Assembly: GCA_003524095.1 (NCBI GenBank) | Contig: DOEE01000003.1 | Location: 721,018 to 785,017, forward strand | Reading direction: 5' to 3' | DNA: 64,000 bases | Origin: Clostridiales bacterium | GTDB taxonomy: Bacteria > Bacillota > Clostridia > Christensenellales > UBA1242 | Shown: positions 1 through 8,695 of the stretch, piece by piece | How positions within the stretch are numbered: the first letter of the stretch is position 1 | How the letters are laid out: each line of letters starts with the position of its first letter | Made by a program: the position numbers and the translations under genes | Notes under the pieces: model-generated | What the model was told of the DNA's origin: nothing | What the model saw: only the letters and a program-made list of their open reading frames with translations | Databases searched by the model: none

Positions 1-11
1 TTGCATTTTTT

Positions 12-93
12 TGGTGCCGAAGGTGGGATTTGAACCCACATGGTTTCCCGCACGATTTTGAGTCGTGTGCGTCTGCCGTTCCGCCACTTCGGC
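12..93 (-). tRNA. tRNA-Leu (anticodon CAA)
   Basis: Read on the minus strand the sequence folds as a class II tRNA. The 7-bp acceptor stem is GCCGAAG/CTTCGGC, the CCA end is encoded, the T-loop is GGTTCAAATCC, and a long variable arm is present. The anticodon loop CTCAAAA gives anticodon CAA, which reads leucine UUG codons. The D-loop carries the expected AACGG-type run. Confidence 0.95.
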
Positions 94-241
94 TTAAATT
101 CTCGCTGAAAAAACTTAACAACGAGAATATAATATCATATTAATTTAAATTTTGCAATAATTTTTTAACAAATTTGTGTTGTTTTCAAAATAACTTATTG
201 TGCTAAAGCTTAATTTTAACAAAAAACCACTATACAAAACT

Positions 242-1528
242 TTAAGGGTTTAGTCTATTAGGACCACGGAATATAAACATAACTTCCTTAATAGAAAGTC
301 CAAGCAATATCATCGTAAGTCTATCTACGCCTAGTCCAAATCCGCCATGAGGTGGGCAACCATATTTGAAGAACTGCATATAAAATTCAACATCTTTTGC
401 AAGTCCTTTTTCTTCCGCCTGTGCTTTGAGTTCATTAAATCTATGTTCTCTTTGTGCTCCGGTTGTAATCTCACAGCCCTTCCAAATTAAGTCATAACCT
501 TGTGGAACACCATCTTTACGCATATGATAGAATGCTCTTTTTTCAGCACTATAGTCTGTTATTACCAAAAACTCCGAGCCAAACATATCTTGAGACAAGT
601 TCTTGCATAGTTTTTCGGCTTCGGTTGTCAAATCCCCTAATTCACTTTCGGGAACTTTGTAGCCATATCTGTTCTCAAGTTCCTTGTAAACATCGGCTAA
701 TTTCATAATTGGGAATGCCTTGTCAGGAACTACAACATCTAGGCCATATAGTTCTTTGATTTTGTCGCCATATTTTTCTTTGACATTTTTGAGTGCATAA
801 ACTAGCATTTCTTCTTCAACTTTTACTACATCATAAAAATCGTCGATATAACTTAATTCCAAGTCAAAACCGGTAAACTCTGTTGCGTGTTTGTTTGTAT
901 AAGATTTTTCGGCTCTGAATACAGGGCCTACTTCAAATATTTTATCAAATCCCGATGCCATTGCCATTTGCTTGTAAAATTGTGGGCTTTGAGCAAGATA
1001 TGCCTTTCTATCAAAATATTTTAGTTCAAATACATCCGAGCCACTTTCTGACGCAGTGCCAATAAGTTTTGGAGTGTGTATTTCCAAAAAGTCTCTTTGG
1101 AGTAAATATTCTCTAAATGAATTAACCAAACAAGTTTGGACTTCAAATATAAGGGTATTTTTCTTAGTTCTAAGGTCAAGCCATCTGTAATTAATTTTTT
1201 GGTCAATATTGGCTTCTTCGGTTATTGGCGATGGTTCAGCAATACTCTCAATATGTAGTCTTTCAGGCAAAAATTCACAGCCATATTTCTTGACGAAATC
1301 ACTCTTTTTCAAAGTACCCCAAAATGATACAACTGAGCCTTCAATAGCCTTCAAAACTTCGCTTGCCATTTCGCTTTGAGTTGCTTTGTCAATTGATACT
1401 TGAGTTTCACCACTAATATCTCTCAAAATTACAAAAACCATATATTTTGTGTCTTTTAATTTCTCAACAAAACCACTTATTTTGCTAACTTTGTCGTATT
1501 CTAAATCTTTAATTCTAATTCTTTCCAT
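242..1528 (-). CDS. aspS: Aspartate--tRNA ligase, archaeal/eukaryotic-type short form
   Basis: Charges tRNA-Asp with aspartate in the cytoplasm. Residues 1-100 form an OB-fold anticodon-binding domain; the rest is the class II catalytic core, with motif 2 (FRAEKSYTNKHATEF) and motif 3 (GFGLGVDRLTMILLG) visible and the end at FRGPNRLNP. At 428 residues it lacks the roughly 150-residue GAD insertion of the usual ~590-residue bacterial AspRS, so it belongs to the archaeal-type subgroup. Many members of that subgroup are non-discriminating and also charge tRNA-Asn for GatCAB; whether this one does is not shown here. I start at the ATG preceded by GGGAG 8 bases upstream, rather than 13 codons further out. 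Confidence 0.95.
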   Translation of the reverse strand: MERIRIKDLEYDKVSKISGFVEKLKDTKYMVFVILRDISGETQVSIDKATQSEMASEVLKAIEGSVVSFWGTLKKSDFVKKYGCEFLPERLHIESIAEPSPITEEANIDQKINYRWLDLRTKKNTLIFEVQTCLVNSFREYLLQRDFLEIHTPKLIGTASESGSDVFELKYFDRKAYLAQSPQFYKQMAMASGFDKIFEVGPVFRAEKSYTNKHATEFTGFDLELSYIDDFYDVVKVEEEMLVYALKNVKEKYGDKIKELYGLDVVVPDKAFPIMKLADVYKELENRYGYKVPESELGDLTTEAEKLCKNLSQDMFGSEFLVITDYSAEKRAFYHMRKDGVPQGYDLIWKGCEITTGAQREHRFNELKAQAEEKGLAKDVEFYMQFFKYGCPPHGGFGLGVDRLTMILLGLSIKEVMFIFRGPNRLNP

Positions 1529-1640
1529 AAAGTCTCCCAAAAGTACAACATTTAACTTATTGTACATGATTTAAAATTATAGCAAATCAGTGTTTTTTTG
1601 TCAATCATCTAAATAAGATATATACTTAATTTTGTTATTA

Positions 1641-2036
1641 TTAATTAAGCTCCAATGCTAGTCTATCGGCAACAAGTGCTACAAATTCGAAATTTGTAGG
1701 TTTTTCATTTTCTTCCAAAATCCTAAGTCCAAAAATTTCGTTAATATTGTATATTTTTCCTTTCATATAAGAAACGTCTAATGCGTGTCTTATTGACCTT
1801 TCAACTCTGCAAGCGGTAGTTTTAAATTTGCTAGCAATTGTTGGATACATAATTTTTGTAATAGCTCCAATATATGATGGGTTGTAAATTGCAAGTTTGA
1901 TACTTTCTTTCAAAAAAGCATATCCTTGTAGGTTTGGTGAGATTCCAAGGCTCAACAAAATATTTACAACTTTTTTATCCAAATTTTTGTCGCTCTCCTT
2001 TATGTAATTTTCAGATTTAAGATTAAATTCTTCCAT
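1641..2036 (-). CDS. Orphan Spo0A C-terminal DNA-binding domain protein
   Basis: The 131-residue product matches the effector domain of Spo0A, the master regulator of sporulation, almost end to end. It includes the helix-turn-helix stretch with TTACRVERSIRHALDV and the closing KPTNFEFVALVADRL. No phosphoacceptor receiver domain is encoded: after the ATG there are only about 25 polar residues before the DNA-binding fold. An AAGGAAAAG ribosome site precedes this ATG; the open frame extends 24 codons upstream but the extension is basic and has no receiver features. It is likely a DNA-binding protein that either acts without phosphorylation or competes with a full Spo0A encoded elsewhere. It could instead be the only Spo0A of this lineage. 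Family call sure, role inferred. Confidence 0.9.
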   Translation of the reverse strand: MEEFNLKSENYIKESDKNLDKKVVNILLSLGISPNLQGYAFLKESIKLAIYNPSYIGAITKIMYPTIASKFKTTACRVERSIRHALDVSYMKGKIYNINEIFGLRILEENEKPTNFEFVALVADRLALELN

Positions 2037-2320
2037 GTTTCTTTTCCTTACCTTTTTTATTTTGCTTTTCAACTGTATTTTTGACGAAAAGTAATTTAAC
2101 TTTATCAATTATTCATAAAAAGCACAACGATTTTTTACAATATTTGTAAAATTTACTCAAAAATTTTATATTTTTTACAAAATTCACTTCAAAAAGGTCG
2201 GAAATGGTCGAAATTCGGTTATACAAACATAACTATAACTTTTACAAAAGCACAAGGCGTCAAGAATTTTGATAAGTATTAATTATAATATAATATACAA
2301 ATCAGATTAATTTAACTAAT

Positions 2321-2343
2321 AAAAAAAGAGACATGATGTCTCT
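2321..2343 (-). terminator. Rho-independent terminator after cls
   Basis: AGAGACAT/ATGTCTCT stem followed on the minus strand by a run of seven T, 11 bases past the cls stop codon. Confidence 0.85.
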
Positions 2344-2353
2344 AATTTTCAAT

Positions 2354-3886
2354 TTAAAACAAAGGTGTAAACAACTTAATTAATGCACAGAAAATTTTTG
2401 CTATCCACATTTGTTTAAAATCTTTCATATCTATTGAATTTTCAAATATGTTTTCAAAATCTTTTTCGATATCTTTTATACACGAAGTGTTGTACATTAG
2501 AACTCCACATTCATAGTGATGTATCATACTTCGATAATCTAAATTTATAGTCCCAACAATAGATAACTCATTATCTATCAAAATTTGTTTTGAATGGATA
2601 AATCCTTTTTTGAACTCAAATATTTTGATTCCACTGTCTTGAAGAATCTTGTAATGACTTCTAGTAATACTAAAAATCACTTTTTTATCTGGAATATGCG
2701 GGGTTACAATTCTAACATCAACACCACGATTGCTCGCATTTATAAGCGCATCTCTAAGTTCACTATCAATAATAAGATATGGAGTTGTTATAAAAATTGT
2801 TTTCTTTGCTTGGCTAATTAGATTAATATACAAATTTTCGCCAATATGCTCGCCATAAAAATATTTTGGACCATCGCCAAAAGGACAAACAATGCCTTGT
2901 GCTTTTTCGTTATTTTTTACAAAATAATCTGAATAATTCTCAATATTTCCCGTTTGAATTCCGTATAATTGAAGCAAGATACAAGTTAACCCATTGACAC
3001 CGTCCCCTACAAGTTTAACTGCCGAATCTTTCCAAAAACCATAAGAACAATTGATATTTGCATATTCGTCCGCAATATTAATTCCACCCATGTAGCCAAC
3101 TTTTCCGTCAATCACTGTAATTTTTCTGTGGTCACGATTATTATAAAGTGCAGATGCAAATTGAGAATATTCATTAAACTTTACACACTCAATTCCCTCT
3201 TTTCTTAGTTTTTTATAAAAATTTGAAGGAAGTCTAGATATCGTTCCCAAATCATCATACATAAGTCTAACTTTTATTCCATCTTTTACCTTTGCCTTGA
3301 GAACTTCATGAATTGAATTCCAAATTTCCCCCTTTTCAATTATAAAGTATTCCATAAAAATAAATTTTTCTGCCTTGTTAAGTTCAATTAACAAATCGTC
3401 AAAAAACTTTTTGCCGTCATCAAAAAAAACAACATTTGTATTTTCATAACTTTTAAAATTGGCGGTGTTATTTAAATAATTGAATTGATTATAATATCCA
3501 CCTAATTTTTCTTTTAAGTTCTCATAATACTTTTGTTCGGTTGTGTTGGCTATTTTTGTTTGTTCAATAGTTTGAGTAAAATATCTTTTTATTTTCTTTG
3601 GAATTTTAACTCTAACAAATAATGCACAAAACACCACTCCTAATGCAGGTGCTAGAATACAAAGAATTATGAGTGGCAATTGGCATTCGATTTTCATATC
3701 GCTATTGATTATCCAAATAATTAGTAGCAAATCCAATATGGCAATTATAAAGTTTATTGAAATCAATGCGTTTGGATATCTATTATTTACAATCACTGGA
3801 ATAAAAATCCAAAGCATGACCTGCAAAATAATGGCAATTGCCACAACAGTAAATCTACTAAAAATTAATTTCAAAGTTTTCTTCAT
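2354..3886 (-). CDS. cls: Cardiolipin synthase (phospholipase D family)
   Basis: Membrane enzyme that joins two phosphatidylglycerols into cardiolipin. The N-terminus has two to three hydrophobic segments (about residues 10-90). Two HKD motifs follow: HRKITVIDGKVGYMGGIN near residue 255 and HSKQILIDNELSIVGTIN near residue 430, each with the expected His, Lys and Asp. The length of 510 residues is normal for the bacterial Cls family. The start is supported by AAGGAAAT about 10 bases upstream. It stands alone, with a terminator on its 3' side and the HD-hydrolase terminator before it, so it is probably monocistronic. Another PLD-family lipid synthase is possible but less likely. Confidence 0.93.
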   Translation of the reverse strand: MKKTLKLIFSRFTVVAIAIILQVMLWIFIPVIVNNRYPNALISINFIIAILDLLLIIWIINSDMKIECQLPLIILCILAPALGVVFCALFVRVKIPKKIKRYFTQTIEQTKIANTTEQKYYENLKEKLGGYYNQFNYLNNTANFKSYENTNVVFFDDGKKFFDDLLIELNKAEKFIFMEYFIIEKGEIWNSIHEVLKAKVKDGIKVRLMYDDLGTISRLPSNFYKKLRKEGIECVKFNEYSQFASALYNNRDHRKITVIDGKVGYMGGINIADEYANINCSYGFWKDSAVKLVGDGVNGLTCILLQLYGIQTGNIENYSDYFVKNNEKAQGIVCPFGDGPKYFYGEHIGENLYINLISQAKKTIFITTPYLIIDSELRDALINASNRGVDVRIVTPHIPDKKVIFSITRSHYKILQDSGIKIFEFKKGFIHSKQILIDNELSIVGTINLDYRSMIHHYECGVLMYNTSCIKDIEKDFENIFENSIDMKDFKQMWIAKIFCALIKLFTPLF

Positions 3887-3923
3887 AAATATATTTCCTT
3901 AAAACCAAAAAGATAATAAAAAT

Positions 3924-3962
3924 GAAGTGAAACTTAGAATAAAATTTGTCGAGATTCACTTC
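3924..3962 (-). terminator. Terminator of the lysS-degV-HD operon
   Basis: GAAGTGAA and TTCACTTC pair around a 23-base loop; on the minus strand the stem is flanked by an AT-rich tail. It lies just after the HD-hydrolase stop. Confidence 0.65.
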
Positions 3963-3969
3963 ACATTTT

Positions 3970-4551
3970 TTATTTTGTTTCATCCAAATATGTTGCTAGC
4001 ATATCACAAGTATGGAATATAACTGCAAGCGGATATTTGTAATAAGCCTCACTAAGTCCATATGCTCCGCCTCTAACTCTCGCATCAAAGCCACCCATAT
4101 GCCAGTTGATTATCATTGCTTCTTCCCTTGTAAGTTTCATAAACCCAGAGATTATATAAACAGATTTTTCGCCATGTCCATAAGGCAAACTATCTTCAAC
4201 TGTATAATATGGCACTTGAACCCAATTTCCATCAACCTTTTTGTTTTTGAAATCAGCTTTGAAAGTATCAACCTTGCATATGTCATGCAAAAGTCCACAA
4301 ATAGCAATTGTTTCGTTAGAAACCACATCTAAATACTTTTTCCCATATTCATTTTTGACTGAATTTAAAAATCTATTATATACATTAATCGAGTGGTCAC
4401 AAAGTCCACCTTCATAGGCACTATGAAACTGCGTACTTGCTGGAGAGACAAAAAAATCTGTTTTTTCTAAGAATTCAAGTAATTCTTTTGCTCCATCACG
4501 AGTTATATTTTTTTCAAAAATTTCTTTGAATTTTTCTTTTGAATTTGACAT
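3970..4551 (-). CDS. HD-domain phosphohydrolase-like protein
   Basis: A 193-residue HD superfamily protein. The metal-binding set is visible: H in CDHSINVYNR near residue 52, the HD pair in GLLHDICK near residue 88, and further histidines in GHGEKS and NWHMGG. The HD family hydrolyses phosphate esters, often of nucleotides, but the substrate of this one cannot be told from sequence. It is the last gene of an apparent lysS-degV-HD operon, 16 bases after degV, with AGGAG upstream of the ATG. Close relatives also occur in phages, but nothing around it looks phage-like. Confidence 0.8.
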   Translation of the reverse strand: MSNSKEKFKEIFEKNITRDGAKELLEFLEKTDFFVSPASTQFHSAYEGGLCDHSINVYNRFLNSVKNEYGKKYLDVVSNETIAICGLLHDICKVDTFKADFKNKKVDGNWVQVPYYTVEDSLPYGHGEKSVYIISGFMKLTREEAMIINWHMGGFDARVRGGAYGLSEAYYKYPLAVIFHTCDMLATYLDETK

Positions 4552-4567
4552 TACATGTTACTCCTAA

Positions 4568-5428
4568 TTAGTGAATTTTTCTGTGAACGTGAAAGGATAT
4601 CCCCAACATTCCGCCACCCAAAACTCCTACATTGCTAGGGGTCATTCGATTGCAAATAATCTGCACATCTTGTCCATAATATTCTTTTATTTTTTCACAA
4701 AGTTCCAATGCCGACGCTTCATCATTTGAATAAACAACACCAATCGGATAATCCGCCACATTCTCTCCCGTTTGTCTAAGTAGTTCAAGCATTTTTGAGA
4801 TAGCCTTTTTCTTTCCGCTAACCTTGTCAATTATTTCAGCATTTCCGTCTAGATTTATTGCCATAATAGGCTTAATATTAAGAGATGTGCCTACAGATTG
4901 TGTATTTAAAATAATAGAATTTTCAAATAGTTTTTCCATACTATCGCACGAAAAATACATAGCATATTCGTTTCGTATATCAAAAGATTTGTTGTATATA
5001 GTTTCGACATCATCACCATGCCTATATAACATCGCACAAGCGTATGAGACTAATCCTTGTCCAATTGAAATACTTTTTGAATCAATTAATTTAAAAGTCC
5101 TTTCGGTATATTTTTGAGTCAATGCATTTACACAATCGGTCAAGTTTTTTTGTTCTATAATGTTTTCACTAGAACATACATAAACAACATCATCACCCTG
5201 TTTTAAACACGGTTCAAAAATCTTTGTATATTCTTTTTCCGAAAGTGGCAGGCGAGATATATCTATCCCCTTTTTGTGCTTAGAATAGAATTTGACAAAA
5301 TCAAAATTCTTATCAAACTCTATTCTGTCACCTTCTTTTAAATAAGGCAAATTTATCATTTCAATGCCAAGTTTTTTGGCATCTATTACGCTCAAATCAC
5401 TAGCACTATCAACAAAAAACAAACTCAT
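4568..5428 (-). CDS. DegV family fatty-acid-binding protein
   Basis: 286 residues with the DegV opening FFVDSASDLS, the RLPLSEKEY segment that corresponds to the family's TSQPS region, and LIDSKSISIGQGL in the middle. Family members bind a single fatty acid between two domains; FakB proteins hand it to a fatty acid kinase for phospholipid synthesis. Whether this is a FakB is unknown. The usual SGTYQ-like loop reads SSENIIEQKN, so the ligand-binding site is divergent. It starts 10 bases after lysS with GGAG before the ATG, so it is co-transcribed with lysS. Confidence 0.82.
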   Translation of the reverse strand: MSLFFVDSASDLSVIDAKKLGIEMINLPYLKEGDRIEFDKNFDFVKFYSKHKKGIDISRLPLSEKEYTKIFEPCLKQGDDVVYVCSSENIIEQKNLTDCVNALTQKYTERTFKLIDSKSISIGQGLVSYACAMLYRHGDDVETIYNKSFDIRNEYAMYFSCDSMEKLFENSIILNTQSVGTSLNIKPIMAINLDGNAEIIDKVSGKKKAISKMLELLRQTGENVADYPIGVVYSNDEASALELCEKIKEYYGQDVQIICNRMTPSNVGVLGGGMLGISFHVHRKIH

Positions 5429-5438
5429 ATTTTCTCCA

Positions 5439-6902
5439 TTATTTCATTATAGGGAACATTACAGCATCTCTAATATTTGGCAAATCATAAATAAGCATAA
5501 TAAATCTGTCAATTCCAAATCCTAATCCGCTCATTGGTGGCATACCATGTTCCATTGATTTTAGAAAACTCTCGTCCAAATCCATTGTTTCTTCGTCACC
5601 ATTGGCTTTTTCCTTGAGTTGTTGCATCAAAGTTTCTCTTTGGATTACTGGGTCAACAAGTTCAGAATATGCGTTACAAATCTCTGCACCGCACACAACT
5701 ACTTGGAATACATCTGTAACTCTATTATCCTTGTCATTTCGACGTGCCAAAGTTTTGAGAACTGCTGGATAGTTATATAGAATTGTAGGTTCTACAATTT
5801 CTTCTCTAATTTTTCTTTTGTAAATATAATCAATCAAAGTTCTTACTGACTTACATTCATCCAAGTCTGTCTTTGTAAACAACCCTCTGTCCAAGACTTT
5901 TTGTTTAAACTCATCCAAATCTTCAATATCCAAGAATTCAAAGCCTAAAATTCTATTCATTTCTTCGACATAGTTAATTCGTTTCCACTCTCCACCAAAA
6001 TCAATTTCATGTCCTTGATAATTAATTTTGAGTGTTCCCAAAGTATCCATCAAAAGTTTTTGAACAAGATTTTTGAAGAATACAATATTCTTTTCATAAT
6101 CCCAATATCCCGCATACCATTCAACTTGAGTAAATTCTTGCAAATGAGTGGCGTCCATTCCTTCGTTTCTAAAGTCTTTGCCAAGTTCAAACACTCTAGT
6201 AATTCCACCCGCAACTGCTTGTTTTAGCCAAGTTTCAAAGGCAATTCTTAAATTACAATCCAAATCAAGCGCATTGTGATGAGTAAAGAAAGGTTTTGCC
6301 GAAGCTCCAGAAACAGCTGTTTGCAAAATTGGAGATTCAATTTCGATAAATCCATTGTCTTCCAAATATCTTCTGATAATCGAAACAATTTTGCTACGTC
6401 CTAAGAATACTTTTCTTGTGTCTTCGTTTGTAATCAAATCCAAATATCTTTGTCTGTATCTTGTCTCAATGTCTTGAAGTCCATGGAATTTTTCTGGCAA
6501 CGGAAGCATGGCCTTGCTAAGCAACTTGTATTTTCTTGCTCTAACAGTAATTTCCCCCGTTTGAGTTGTATAGATTTCGCCCTCAATTCCCACAAAATCA
6601 GCAATATCCACAAAGTCTTTGAAGAATTTGTAATCTTCTTCAGGGATTTCGTTAACACTTAGTGAAACTTGAATTTTGGCATAAATATCGCTTAGTTGAA
6701 TAAACATAAATTTACCAAAAGCACGTCTAAAGGTAATTCTTCCAGCGATGCTTACTTTGGTGTCCATTGGCAAACTTCTTGCTTCCAAGATAGTATTGCT
6801 ACAATCAAACTTGTCAGCATAAGGATTAATCCCCATAGCCTTCAAATCTGAAATCTTCTTTGCTCTTATATCTACTTCTTTGTATAGATTTTCTTCTTGC
6901 AT
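5439..6902 (-). CDS. lysS: Lysine--tRNA ligase, class II
   Basis: Charges tRNA-Lys. At 487 residues it has the normal class II LysRS layout: an OB-fold at about residues 50-150, motif 2 (FELGKDFRNEGMDATHLQEF) and motif 3 (GLGFGIDRFIMLI) near the C-terminus. The stretch usually reading RIAPELYLK reads RIAFETWLKQAVAGG here, so it belongs to a less common subtype. AAGGAC precedes the ATG. No T-box leader (specifier stem, TGGN bulge) is visible in the 120 bases upstream, so expression is probably not tRNA-controlled. It heads the operon with degV and the HD hydrolase. Confidence 0.96.
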   Translation of the reverse strand: MQEENLYKEVDIRAKKISDLKAMGINPYADKFDCSNTILEARSLPMDTKVSIAGRITFRRAFGKFMFIQLSDIYAKIQVSLSVNEIPEEDYKFFKDFVDIADFVGIEGEIYTTQTGEITVRARKYKLLSKAMLPLPEKFHGLQDIETRYRQRYLDLITNEDTRKVFLGRSKIVSIIRRYLEDNGFIEIESPILQTAVSGASAKPFFTHHNALDLDCNLRIAFETWLKQAVAGGITRVFELGKDFRNEGMDATHLQEFTQVEWYAGYWDYEKNIVFFKNLVQKLLMDTLGTLKINYQGHEIDFGGEWKRINYVEEMNRILGFEFLDIEDLDEFKQKVLDRGLFTKTDLDECKSVRTLIDYIYKRKIREEIVEPTILYNYPAVLKTLARRNDKDNRVTDVFQVVVCGAEICNAYSELVDPVIQRETLMQQLKEKANGDEETMDLDESFLKSMEHGMPPMSGLGFGIDRFIMLIYDLPNIRDAVMFPIMK

Positions 6903-7025
6903 TTTTATCCGTCCTTAATTTTCTCTCAAGGGAAATTAACCCTATTTTAAGATAATAATATATTTTTTAACTATAATATATTAGCAAAGCAAAAGTATGT
7001 TGTCAATTGTTCTAATTAAAATAGA

Positions 7026-7562
7026 TTACTTAAACTTCAAAATGTTTTTGTACACAAATTCGTTAGTTTTATACTTTTTGAGATAATTTTGAGTTTCAAG
7101 CACTGGAATATTTATAACATTCCCATTTTCGTCAACATTTCCGCTAGCAATCCAATTTTTTACACTCCTTAGTCCCCAATTGTATGCCGAAAGAGTATTA
7201 ATCTTGTTTCCATCAAACATATCAAGCAAATATCTTAGATAATAACATCCAAGATTAATGTTGATTTCGGGGACAAACAAATCTTCATAAGAAATATCAA
7301 TATCAAGTCTACTTGCCATATCAAAAGCGGTAGAAGGCATAATCTGCATAAGTCCACATGCTCCCGATTCGGATATGGCATTTTTGTCATATCCACTCTC
7401 AATATTAATAACACTAGCGACCATGTCTTTTGGCACATTATATTTATTTGAGTATTCGTTAATATAATTTGTATATCTAGTCGGAAATCGCACAAAAACA
7501 AAAAGTATTGCAATACATATAATTGCAATTACAACCATACTTCCCCATAGCATTTTTTTCAT
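7026..7562 (-). CDS. Membrane-anchored soluble lytic transglycosylase-like protein
   Basis: Cleaves peptidoglycan glycan strands, forming 1,6-anhydro ends. One N-terminal membrane segment (residues 5-25) anchors a Slt-type lysozyme fold. Visible motifs are INIESGYDKNA with the catalytic glutamate near residue 52, GACGLMQIMPST, and SAYNWGLRSVKNW, where families usually have AYNAG. It follows gpr by 19 bases, so it is probably read with it, which suggests a role in the forespore or at germination, though related enzymes are also vegetative. The start has no strong Shine-Dalgarno; a second ATG three codons in is equally possible. Confidence 0.87.
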   Translation of the reverse strand: MKKMLWGSMVVIAIICIAILFVFVRFPTRYTNYINEYSNKYNVPKDMVASVINIESGYDKNAISESGACGLMQIMPSTAFDMASRLDIDISYEDLFVPEININLGCYYLRYLLDMFDGNKINTLSAYNWGLRSVKNWIASGNVDENGNVINIPVLETQNYLKKYKTNEFVYKNILKFK

Positions 7563-7581
7563 AGTTTATTTTATGAAACAA

Positions 7582-8499
7582 TCAATCATTTAATACGTTT
7601 ACGCCAAGACTTAAGTTAATTGCTTTGGATATAATTTTAGAGAGAATATCCACACATTCTTCAATGTCTTTAAGAGAAACAATAATGTCATCTATGGAGT
7701 CTTGAGTGCAGGCTTTTAGGTCATTAATCAAATCGACAAAATCTGAGTTATTTTCGTATTTTTTTATCTTTTGCATAATACTATTCAACCTAGAGTGATT
7801 TATTCTGTACTTTTCCATATTATTTCCAACAAACGTATTTGCATATATAAGAAGTGGAACGCCAATGGACACAACATGTTTTGCCATACTAGAGTTCAAA
7901 CACTTTCGTTTGTTTCCAACCCCGCTACCCGGACATATTCCCGTATTAGTTAGTTGTATGGATTTTCCAAGTCTACTCACATTACTTGCACATAAACTAT
8001 CTATAAAAATTATATGTGTTGGTTTAACATTATCAATTACACCTTTTACGATGTCAAAAGTTTCAATGCCTGTTAATCCTAACACCGACGGACAAATTGC
8101 CATAACTTTGGGAAAGTGTCCACCAAATGTTATGCCAATTTTTTTGATAACCTTTGTCCCTAGACTATCCGCACTTATATGTCTATTTCCAAGCCCGACT
8201 ATCAACACTCTATCTTTATTGGATATATTTCCCATTAGTTCATATAAAATATTCTTGAGAATATTTACGATTTTTGTCGTCTCAGAGTGACTGATATCAA
8301 GCGGACATGGAACACTCAAAAGTCTATATTTCCCAATTTCCTTCCCTAATGTCTTTGATTGGTATTCGTTAGTTATATCATAACTTTCCAAACTAATATT
8401 TCCAAAGGATTTTTTTGTACTTTCAAAGTCGTCATTACTTTCAATATTGTATCTATGGATTAAATCAAAAATTATATCCGAATAAATTTTCTTGTTCAT
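7582..8499 (-). CDS. gpr: Germination protease GPR (SASP-specific endopeptidase)
   Basis: The aspartic-type protease that degrades small acid-soluble spore proteins when spores germinate. The family blocks are clear: LIVGLGNRHISADSLGTKV (around residue 100) and IFIDSLCAS (around residue 165), which hold the two aspartates known to be needed in Bacillus GPR, then TNTGICPGSGVGNKR and SIGVPLLIYA. At 305 residues it is shorter than the ~370-residue Bacillus enzyme, mainly in the propeptide and C-terminus. It is divergent from rpsT. I could not find a convincing sigma-F/G promoter or Shine-Dalgarno before the ATG. A strong sign that the organism makes or once made endospores. Confidence 0.93.
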   Translation of the reverse strand: MNKKIYSDIIFDLIHRYNIESNDDFESTKKSFGNISLESYDITNEYQSKTLGKEIGKYRLLSVPCPLDISHSETTKIVNILKNILYELMGNISNKDRVLIVGLGNRHISADSLGTKVIKKIGITFGGHFPKVMAICPSVLGLTGIETFDIVKGVIDNVKPTHIIFIDSLCASNVSRLGKSIQLTNTGICPGSGVGNKRKCLNSSMAKHVVSIGVPLLIYANTFVGNNMEKYRINHSRLNSIMQKIKKYENNSDFVDLINDLKACTQDSIDDIIVSLKDIEECVDILSKIISKAINLSLGVNVLND

Positions 8500-8622
8500 A
8501 AGATAATTATTGACGAGTTTAAAAAAAATATATTTATAATTTTGTTTTTATCCCAGTTTAAATTAATTTTAGATTTTTTTGATACTATTTTCAAAATAAA
8601 TACAATAAATGCAAAATAGTTC

Positions 8623-8651
8623 TTGATTTTTCAAAAAAATTATGCTAAAAT
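8623..8651 (+). promoter_or_regulatory. Sigma-A type promoter of rpsT
   Basis: TTGATT, a 17-base spacer, then TAAAAT, about 45 bases before the rpsT start codon. Confidence 0.7.
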
Positions 8652-8695
8652 AGTGCAGATTTCAATTATTAAGTATAAAAATCAAGGAGAAAATG

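Noticed and set aside
6903..7025. T-box leader before lysS
   Set aside because: No specifier stem, no TGGN bulge and too short a leader.
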